A stretch of DNA of 64,000 nucleotides, taken from assembly GCF_000772945.1 (NCBI RefSeq), contig NZ_JPVN01000001.1, positions 1 to 64,000 on the forward strand, read 5' to 3'. The position numbers were made by a program, and so were the translations under genes. Every line of letters begins with the position of its first letter. The first letter of the stretch is position 1. The DNA is from Ureibacillus manganicus DSM 26584. GTDB taxonomy: Bacteria; Bacillota; Bacilli; Bacillales_A; Planococcaceae. Shown here piece after piece: positions 57,961 through 64,000 of the stretch. The notes under the pieces are model-generated. The model was given only the letters and a program-made list of their open reading frames with translations. It did not search any database and was not told the DNA's origin.

Positions 57961-58854
57961 TCAATATTTACCCAAAAACATTTTTCTTTCCTCAATAATT
58001 TGATAGCCATTCCAGATCGGTATAGCCCCTTCTTTTAACAGTAAGTTTGTCCCTTTTGAGAGTTCAGAATTGATGGGTCCTGGAACTACAAAAATATCTT
58101 TTCCATGATCGAGTGCATGGTCTGTTGTAATTAGTGTACCACTTGACAATGCAGCTTCTGTTACAACCACTGCTTCACTAATACCGCTAATAATACGATT
58201 TCTCATTGGAAATTGCCATTTTCGAGGCTCAACATAAGGTGGATATTCTGTAATTAATAAATGGCTTTTCTCCATTTCTAGGGCTAATGAACGATTTTCT
58301 TTAGGATATATGTGAAAAAAGCCACTCCCTAAAACACCAATTGTTTTTCCCCCATACCGAATCGCGGCCGAATGAGCAATACTATCAGCACCTTTAGCTA
58401 ATCCACTTACAATGACATAGTCTTTCTCCACTAGTGGGGGGATGATAAAATCAAGTGCCATTGAAGAATAGTTGGTTGCATTTCTAGCTCCGATTACAGC
58501 AATCTTATTCGTTCTTGTTAAAAGTGATACGTCCCCTTTCGCATAAAAAACAGTCGGTGGATCTATTAATTCAAATAGTTCTTTAGGGTACCATTTATTT
58601 TTAAAGGAAATAGGAACGATACTTTGAGAGGAATATGCTTCTAGTAAATTTACTTGAAGCATTTTAACGTATTCTCGCAAAATATTCTCTGATTTATTCA
58701 AAGAAATTTGTAAAATGTTAGCTAATCTTGTCGGGGAAGTTGTCGATAGGTTCTCTAAGGAGTCTAAGGATTGTATGAGTCTTTTGTAAGCTTTTAACGT
58801 AAGAGGATAAACATAATGCAAGGCAAGTAATTGATGATTTCCTTGTTCAGTCAA
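57961..58854 (-). CDS. dprA: DNA processing protein DprA (Smf)
   Basis: A 297-aa protein that loads RecA onto incoming single-stranded DNA during transformation. The Rossmann-like core is clear: [70 protein letters not shown]-like [21 protein letters not shown], and [10 protein letters not shown] choose the TTG at 58854 (GAGGTG, 9-nt spacer), which yields exactly the B. subtilis Smf length; a GTG at 58866 lies inside the site. It lies between sucD and topA as in B. subtilis. Confidence 0.95.
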   Translation of the reverse strand: MTEQGNHQLLALHYVYPLTLKAYKRLIQSLDSLENLSTTSPTRLANILQISLNKSENILREYVKMLQVNLLEAYSSQSIVPISFKNKWYPKELFELIDPPTVFYAKGDVSLLTRTNKIAVIGARNATNYSSMALDFIIPPLVEKDYVIVSGLAKGADSIAHSAAIRYGGKTIGVLGSGFFHIYPKENRSLALEMEKSHLLITEYPPYVEPRKWQFPMRNRIISGISEAVVVTEAALSSGTLITTDHALDHGKDIFVVPGPINSELSKGTNLLLKEGAIPIWNGYQIIEERKMFLGKY

Positions 58855-58936
58855 TTTACATATCACCTCTTATATTATATAGAAGAAACTCTTATAAAAA
58901 AGTTGACCGCATTTTTTAAATTGCTCATAACAAAAA

Positions 58937-58968
58937 TGAAAAGGTGTAGCAAAGTCGCTACACCTCCA
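58937..58968 (-). terminator. Rho-independent terminator after sucD
   Basis: Minus strand: GGTGTAGC, loop, GCTACACC, then TTTTCATTTTT. It is placed 2-3 nt past the sucD stop and closes the sucCD transcript; dprA begins about 80 nt beyond. Confidence 0.92.
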
Positions 58969-58970
58969 TT

Positions 58971-59873
58971 TTAATGGGTCTTACATTGTTCGTATAGACC
59001 TTTTTCTTTTAATACTTTAATTAATGTTTCACCAATAACCGAAGGAGTTGGTGCTACTTCGATTCCTGCTTCATTCATTGCTTTAATTTTTTCTTTTGCA
59101 GTTCCTTTTCCACCTGAAATAATTGCTCCAGCATGGCCCATTCGTTTACCTGGAGGTGCAGTTTGTCCACCGATAAATCCTACAACAGGTTTTGTCATAT
59201 TTGCTTTAATCCACTCAGCAGCTTCTTCTTCAGCAGTACCACCGATTTCTCCGATCATTACAACCGCATAAGTTTCAGGATCGTTATTAAACTCTGATAA
59301 TACGTCGATAAAGTTCGTACCATTTACAGGGTCACCGCCAATCCCTACTGCTGTCGTTTGTCCAATTCCAGCTTGGGATAGTTGATGAACTGCTTCATAA
59401 GTAAGTGTTCCTGAACGTGATACAACACCAACATGTCCTTTTGTATGAATATACCCAGGCATAATTCCGATTTTACATTCGTCAGCAGTAATGACTCCTG
59501 GGCAGTTTGGTCCAACCAATCGTGTTTTCTTACCTTCCATATAACGCTTTACTTTTACCATATCAATTACTGGAATATGCTCAGTAATACAAATTGTTAA
59601 ATCTAAACCAGCATCCACAGCCTCTACAATCGCATCTGCTGCAAATGGAGCAGGGACATAAATGACTGAAACATTTGCACCTGTTTCATTTACTGCATCT
59701 TGTACAGTATTAAAAACGGGAACACCCTCTACTGTTTGTCCACCTTTACCCGGTGTTACACCTGCAACAATTTTCGTACCATATTCTAGCATTTGCTTCG
59801 TATGGAATAGTGCTGTTTCTCCTGTAATACCTTGAACAATTACTTTTGTATCTGCATTAATATATACACCCAT
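58971..59873 (-). CDS. sucD: Succinyl-CoA synthetase alpha subunit
   Basis: A 300-aa subunit that binds CoA and carries the phosphohistidine. N-terminal CoA-binding Rossmann domain ([35 protein letters not shown]), [10 protein letters not shown] and the active His in [18 protein letters not shown] near 245. It forms succinate plus ATP from succinyl-CoA in the TCA cycle together with SucC. It follows sucC by 18 nt and is followed at once by a terminator. Confidence 0.99.
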   Translation of the reverse strand: MGVYINADTKVIVQGITGETALFHTKQMLEYGTKIVAGVTPGKGGQTVEGVPVFNTVQDAVNETGANVSVIYVPAPFAADAIVEAVDAGLDLTICITEHIPVIDMVKVKRYMEGKKTRLVGPNCPGVITADECKIGIMPGYIHTKGHVGVVSRSGTLTYEAVHQLSQAGIGQTTAVGIGGDPVNGTNFIDVLSEFNNDPETYAVVMIGEIGGTAEEEAAEWIKANMTKPVVGFIGGQTAPPGKRMGHAGAIISGGKGTAKEKIKAMNEAGIEVAPTPSVIGETLIKVLKEKGLYEQCKTH

Positions 59874-59891
59874 GATTTTCCCTACCCTCCA

Positions 59892-61052
59892 TTAACCTAC
59901 TAATTCGACAATTTTCTGAGCTCCATCTGCCATGGAATCCGCAGCAACTATATTTAATCCTGAAGCATTTAATAATTCTTTACCAATAGCTACATTTGTA
60001 CCTTCTAATCTTACAACTAGTGGTACAGATAACCCTACTTGTTTTGCTGCAGTAATAACACCTTCAGCAATAATGTCACACTTCATAATACCGCCGAAAA
60101 TATTTACAAAAATCCCTTTAACTTGTGGATCAGAAAGAATAATTTTGAATGCCTCTGTAACCTTTTCCGTTGTTGCACCGCCCCCAACGTCCAGGAAGTT
60201 AGCAGGACTTCCGCCATAGTAGCTAATTGTGTCCATCGTTGCCATAGCTAGTCCAGCACCGTTTACCATACACCCAATATTTCCATCTAGGGAGATATAG
60301 CTTAAATCGTATTTTGAAGCTTCGATTTCTTTTGGATCTTCTTCATCAAAGTCTCTTAGCTCAACAATATCTTTATGTCGATATAGCGCATTTGCGTCAA
60401 AATTAAATTTTGCATCCAATGCAACTACGTCATCATTACCTGTTACTACTAATGGGTTAATCTCAAGAATAGATGCGTCTTTTTCTTCAAAAGCTTTATA
60501 TAATCCTAGCATTAACTTAGCTGCTTTATTTACTAATTTTGCTGGGATATTCATATTAAACGCCATGCGACGTGCTTGGAATGGTAATAACCCTGTAACT
60601 GGATCGATTACTTCTTTAAAGATTTTTTCTGGATTCGTTTCTGCGACTTCTTCAATATCCATACCGCCTTCTTCAGAGCCCATTAATACCACTCTAGAAG
60701 TAGCTCTATCTAATACAAAACTTAAGTAATATTCTTTTTTTATGTCTGATCCTTCTTCAATATACAGTCTTTTTACTTCTTTACCTTCAGGACCAGTTTG
60801 GTGAGTTACTAAAATTTTTCCAAGTAACTCTTTTGCATAAGTTCTAACTTCGTCCAAATTTTTTGCAATTTTTACTCCGCCAGCTTTACCCCTACCTCCA
60901 GCGTGAATTTGCGCTTTAACTACTGTTACGTTTGAACCTAGTTCTTTTGCTACTTTAACTGCTTCTTCCGGAGAAAAAGCTACACTCCCTTTAGGAACGG
61001 TAACTCCATACTTTCTAAGAATTTCCTTCCCTTGATACTCGTGGATATTCAT
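59892..61052 (-). CDS. sucC: Succinyl-CoA synthetase beta subunit
   Basis: A 386-aa ATP-grasp subunit (B. subtilis 385). The N-terminus [33 protein letters not shown] nucleotide-binding region, [24 protein letters not shown] metal-binding region and the C-terminal [11 protein letters not shown] and [12 protein letters not shown] segments are typical. A good promoter lies 50-75 nt upstream of the ATG, and the ribosome site is GGAGG. Confidence 0.99.
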   Translation of the reverse strand: MNIHEYQGKEILRKYGVTVPKGSVAFSPEEAVKVAKELGSNVTVVKAQIHAGGRGKAGGVKIAKNLDEVRTYAKELLGKILVTHQTGPEGKEVKRLYIEEGSDIKKEYYLSFVLDRATSRVVLMGSEEGGMDIEEVAETNPEKIFKEVIDPVTGLLPFQARRMAFNMNIPAKLVNKAAKLMLGLYKAFEEKDASILEINPLVVTGNDDVVALDAKFNFDANALYRHKDIVELRDFDEEDPKEIEASKYDLSYISLDGNIGCMVNGAGLAMATMDTISYYGGSPANFLDVGGGATTEKVTEAFKIILSDPQVKGIFVNIFGGIMKCDIIAEGVITAAKQVGLSVPLVVRLEGTNVAIGKELLNASGLNIVAADSMADGAQKIVELVG

Positions 61053-61100
61053 CCTACATCCTCCAATCGGTCATCTGGAAATAAATTTATTACCATTATT

Positions 61101-61129
61101 ATTTTATACAAACAAAATGGTTATGTCCA
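61101..61129 (-). promoter_or_regulatory. Sigma-A promoter of sucCD
   Basis: Minus strand: TGGACA, 17 nt, TAAAAT; each hexamer has 5 of 6 consensus bases. It lies in the 153-bp gap between ylqH and sucC with a leader near 40 nt. I see no clear cre site in the gap. Confidence 0.6.
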
Positions 61130-61205
61130 TGTTTGTATTTTACGACAAATTAAATCTCGTTTCTACATTATTTTTCTACTTAACGTTTTAAATGGTAGAA
61201 TAGAT

Positions 61206-61505
61206 TTAATAGTCTTTTTTCAATTTTAACGTGCCATGTTGCTCATCCAATCTGTAAATAAAGGCAAAAACTTCCGCTACTGCTTGATACAAATCTTCTG
61301 GAATAGCCTCATTTAAATCTAGTTGTCCTAGTAATTCGACAAGGTTTGGATCCTCAAATACTGGAACATTATGAAGGTTTGCATTTTCTAATATATTTTC
61401 TGCAATTTTCCCCTTCCCTTTAGCAATCACTTTAGGGCTACTATTTTCATTCGGATCGTAAGATAATGCTATTGCTTCTTTTCGAGTAAACCTATTCTCA
61501 CTCAT
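61206..61505 (-). CDS. ylqH: FlhB C-terminal domain-like protein YlqH
   Basis: A 99-aa protein equivalent to the cytosolic C-terminal domain of FlhB only, with no membrane segments. The conserved core is EAIALSYDPNENSSPKVIAKGKGKIAENILENA and IPEDLYQAVAEVFAFIYRLD; the second part nearly repeats FlhB (IPEEFFKAVAEVLAYVYRI pattern). The autocleavage NPTH is replaced by DPNE here, so self-cleavage is not expected. Such FlhB-like orphans (FhlX type) can partly replace the FlhB C-terminus in other bacteria. It overlaps ylqG by 4 nt. Confidence 0.88.
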   Translation of the reverse strand: MSENRFTRKEAIALSYDPNENSSPKVIAKGKGKIAENILENANLHNVPVFEDPNLVELLGQLDLNEAIPEDLYQAVAEVFAFIYRLDEQHGTLKLKKDY

Positions 61506-63409
61506 ATCCGAATATCAACTCCGTTATATTTAGATTCCCCTTCTATTTTTTCACTACTCCCTTTGACAGTAGATTCAGTGCTATTTTTCCCTAAAGTTTT
61601 AAAGAAAATTCCTGATAATATATACCCTTTTTCTGATAAGCGTTCCTTTAATATGTTCTGATAGGGTTCTGAAAGAGGTTGTAAGTGATTGTTTTCATTA
61701 TAAAACGAGATAGTTACAATTCGGTTTTGTACTTGCATATCAATGACTGTTTCTTTTAATGATTGCATTTCTAGGTAGAAAACTACCCGTGCATAATTCG
61801 AATCAATTTTGCCATCTTCCTTCATTCTTCCATTCCACTGGAGTGTAGCATCCATAGATTTCCCAAAAAACTGTAGAGGAATTTGTATAATGATTTGCTG
61901 CTGATGACCATTTTCACCTGATAGTAATTGCATACCATTCATTCGAGCTAGTAATACTTCAGCAACCTCTTTTAAGGAAGAAGAAATAGTTCCATCATTG
62001 ACTAACGATAATAATTGTGGCTTTAGTTGAGCTGCTAAATGCTCAATTTCTGGCGATTTCTGATTTAATGCTGCTTCATAGTTAATACCTAAACTATTTA
62101 GAACAGTTTTTATTGCTTGTTGAATCGTATTCCCATTAAAAGCTTCTTTCAGCTGAAGTTCTGCTTGCTGGTTTAGATTTTGTATTTGAGGTTGTGAAGA
62201 TTCATTTACAACTCTTGCAATATTCGATAGAAATCCTGATTCTACTCTCATTTCATCTCTGCCTATAAGTGATAATAAATGGTCAATAGCACTTGCTCCA
62301 TTTGAGTTTAGGTTAAACGGCTGATTATTAATATTTGATGAATATGCTTTTAGTAATATCTCGTTCATTTGTTTTGTAAATAGTGCAATGGTTTGTGAAT
62401 TTTTAGGTAACAACTCAAATCGATCTGTTAGGGTCATCAATTCATTCTTCTGAAGTTGACTTAAATTAGGTTCATTTTGTGTCCATGTTTTAACCTGGTT
62501 TAAAACATTAGATACATTACCTTCATTCATATTTTTCATAGTTTGAATTACATTGTTTGCAAGTTGAAGTGATTGAGGCTTAGTTTCATGCCTAAACTGA
62601 TCAGAAAGTAGCTGCGTCCAGTTTGATAGTGTTGCCTGCTTTGGTAAGATGGTTGATTCTTTCAATAAATTTAATGCATGCAGCTTATTTCCAATGGGTT
62701 CAGATTCGGTTACTAATAACTGAATTGCACGAGATATAATGACTGCACCTTTTACTTCATCAAGTGGCTTTGCTATTCTATTTAGTGTTTGTGTAATCTC
62801 TGTTTTTGTATTGTCTGAAATAGATTTATCCATCAATAACGATTGAGCAAATAAATTTAATGAATCAGTCATACCGCTTGTTTTTGAGCCATGTAATATG
62901 CCTAGAAACACTTCTTTGGTTAATGGCATTTTCAGTTCAATCATCTTTTGCAGAGCGAGAACTGCATCCTTTTTTGATAAATTGTCATTACCAGTTAACA
63001 AATTTTGAACTTGTAATAATTGTTCTTTTGAGATGGGTACTTGCTCTTTTAGAAAGTGAGATACTACTTGCTGCATATCTGCAGTTTTTGGGATTTTCAA
63101 CGAATCTAATAGCTCATTAACCTGTTGTTTCATTGTACTAGAAGCGTCCATTGGCCCCGTAACGACTTTCAACTCCGCTTGTGGCGAAACACTTGTTACT
63201 TGAAGAAAATGCGAATCTCCAGCTTTTAAGGGGGTTTCTAGCTTCGCTAGTAGCCTATGCCCTCCAACTTGAACTTCTGCAATTTGATCTGGGTAAAGTT
63301 TTTTTATCGTACCATGGAGAACTTGCCCTTGTTTTAACGTTATAGGCTGAGTTTTTGAAATATTTGCTTGTTGTATTTGAATTGGATTAAATGAAGTGAA
63401 ACTCATCAT
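61502..63409 (-). CDS. ylqG: Large Gln-rich protein YlqG with FliK-like C-terminus
   Basis: A 635-aa protein equivalent to YlqG of B. subtilis, whose function I do not know to be established. The N-terminal 80 residues form a beta-rich segment (LKQGQVLHGTIKKLYPDQIAEVQVGGHRLLAKLETPLKAGDSHFLQV); the middle is helical and Leu/Gln/Asn-rich, without signal peptide or membrane helix; the C-terminal 150 residues (IIIQIPLQFFGKSMDATLQWNGRM, VVFYLEMQSLKETVIDMQVQNRIVTISFY) resemble the FliK Flg_hook domain. It is coupled to ylqH (ATGA) and follows rnhB by 8 nt. A second ATG one codon on is also possible. Confidence 0.85.
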   Translation of the reverse strand: MMSFTSFNPIQIQQANISKTQPITLKQGQVLHGTIKKLYPDQIAEVQVGGHRLLAKLETPLKAGDSHFLQVTSVSPQAELKVVTGPMDASSTMKQQVNELLDSLKIPKTADMQQVVSHFLKEQVPISKEQLLQVQNLLTGNDNLSKKDAVLALQKMIELKMPLTKEVFLGILHGSKTSGMTDSLNLFAQSLLMDKSISDNTKTEITQTLNRIAKPLDEVKGAVIISRAIQLLVTESEPIGNKLHALNLLKESTILPKQATLSNWTQLLSDQFRHETKPQSLQLANNVIQTMKNMNEGNVSNVLNQVKTWTQNEPNLSQLQKNELMTLTDRFELLPKNSQTIALFTKQMNEILLKAYSSNINNQPFNLNSNGASAIDHLLSLIGRDEMRVESGFLSNIARVVNESSQPQIQNLNQQAELQLKEAFNGNTIQQAIKTVLNSLGINYEAALNQKSPEIEHLAAQLKPQLLSLVNDGTISSSLKEVAEVLLARMNGMQLLSGENGHQQQIIIQIPLQFFGKSMDATLQWNGRMKEDGKIDSNYARVVFYLEMQSLKETVIDMQVQNRIVTISFYNENNHLQPLSEPYQNILKERLSEKGYILSGIFFKTLGKNSTESTVKGSSEKIEGESKYNGVDIRI

Positions 63410-63417
63410 CTCACCCT

Positions 63418-64000
63418 TTACTTTAGTATCATAGATTTTATCGGCTCAAAGCTCTTGCGATGGTGAATAGTCGGTCCATATGTTGAAATCGCTTCTAAAT
63501 GTAGTTTTGTCCCATACCCTGCATGTTGGTCAAAACCGTAGTGTGGAAACTCTTTATGTAATTGTTCCATATATTCATCACGTGCATACTTCGCCAGAAT
63601 CGATGCTGATGCAATGGCTAAGCTCTTTGCATCCCCTTTTATAATTGAACTTTGAGGTGTGTCGATTTGAATTTCCATAGCATCTAAAATGACATAATGT
63701 GGTTTTATATGTAAATTTAATACACTTTGTTTCATTGACTGCTTCGTTGCTTCATAAATGTTTATTTCATCAATGGTCTCTACATCTTGAAAATGAATGG
63801 AGTAGGTTAATGCATGTTGTTTGATGGTTTCTGCAAAATTGGCTCTTTGCACTTTAGATAATTGTTTTGAATCATTAATTCCAATTAGTGCTTCACAGTC
63901 TTCTGGTAATATGACGGCTGCCGTTACTACCGGGCCAGCTAAAGGTCCACGTCCTGCTTCATCAACTCCTGCAATAAATGCTCCCTTAAATGGTTTGAAA
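63418..64000 (-). CDS. rnhB: Ribonuclease HII (5' end outside the window)
   Basis: Partial: about 193 C-terminal residues are present and the start lies beyond 64000. The frame reads AFIAGVDEAGRGPLAGPVVTAAV near its beginning, containing catalytic Asp and Glu of the DEAGRG motif; further catalytic Asp residues are in YVILDAM and in LAKYARDEYM, preceded by IIKGDAKSLAIASASI. The enzyme removes RNA from DNA-RNA hybrids and misincorporated ribonucleotides. It is followed by ylqG, as in B. subtilis. Confidence 0.96.
   Translation of the reverse strand, partial: FKPFKGAFIAGVDEAGRGPLAGPVVTAAVILPEDCEALIGINDSKQLSKVQRANFAETIKQHALTYSIHFQDVETIDEINIYEATKQSMKQSVLNLHIKPHYVILDAMEIQIDTPQSSIIKGDAKSLAIASASILAKYARDEYMEQLHKEFPHYGFDQHAGYGTKLHLEAISTYGPTIHHRKSFEPIKSMILK

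Overview
This 64-kb window is a low-GC Gram-positive chromosome segment. Gene order and protein families match the Bacillus subtilis rnhB-to-rbfA region almost gene for gene, but details point to the Lysinibacillus/Solibacillus/Ureibacillus side of the Bacillales (Planococcaceae/Caryophanaceae). These include a long Asn-rich linker in IF2, GC-rich hairpin repeats between genes, and an extra small membrane gene after cheD. The genus is an inference. All 63 protein genes I can support lie on the minus strand, so transcription runs from high to low coordinates. I see no tRNA, rRNA, insertion sequence, prophage, cas gene or origin.

Layout in transcription order. (1) 64000-61206: rnhB (5' end outside the window), ylqG and ylqH. 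(2) 61129-57961: sucC-sucD from their own promoter, a terminator, then dprA. (3) 57844-51196: topA, a repeat-filled gap where trmFO would be expected, then xerC-hslV-hslU-codY and a terminator. (4) 50935-23597: a fla/che operon from flgB to cheD plus one small membrane gene. It encodes the rod and hook, MS ring, C ring, type III export apparatus and chemotaxis core, starts at a sigma-A-like promoter and ends at a terminator. (5) 23444-22633: fifteen units of a 52-bp satellite repeat in perfect register. (6) 22378-20607: sigD from its own extended -10 promoter, then an unrecognised small gene and swrB. (7) 20601-10737: rpsB, tsf, pyrH, frr, uppS, cdsA, dxr, rseP and a divergent proS, divided by several terminators. 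(8) 10375-267: polC, then rimP-nusA-rnpM-ylxQ-infB-ylxP-rbfA, a terminator and a second short tandem repeat at the window edge.

The genes join translation (rpsB, tsf, frr, infB, rimP, rbfA), replication and topology (polC, topA, xerC), isoprenoid and phospholipid precursors (dxr, uppS, cdsA), the TCA cycle (sucCD), nutrient sensing (codY) and a full motility programme. FlhF/FlhG set flagellar position and number, FliK and FlhB switch export specificity, and CheA/W/Y/B/C/D with FliY form the signalling loop. SigD would then drive late genes located elsewhere.

The main departures from the standard locus are these. The prolyl-tRNA synthetase at the proS position has lost many signature residues. 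The 52-bp array and a terminator uncouple sigD from the fla/che operon. A hairpin element sits between a good ribosome-binding site and the start of swrD. trmFO is absent, and a repeat element supplies the topA stop codon. Start codons were reassigned from Shine-Dalgarno spacing wherever the longest reading frame was unlikely; several genes start with GTG or TTG.
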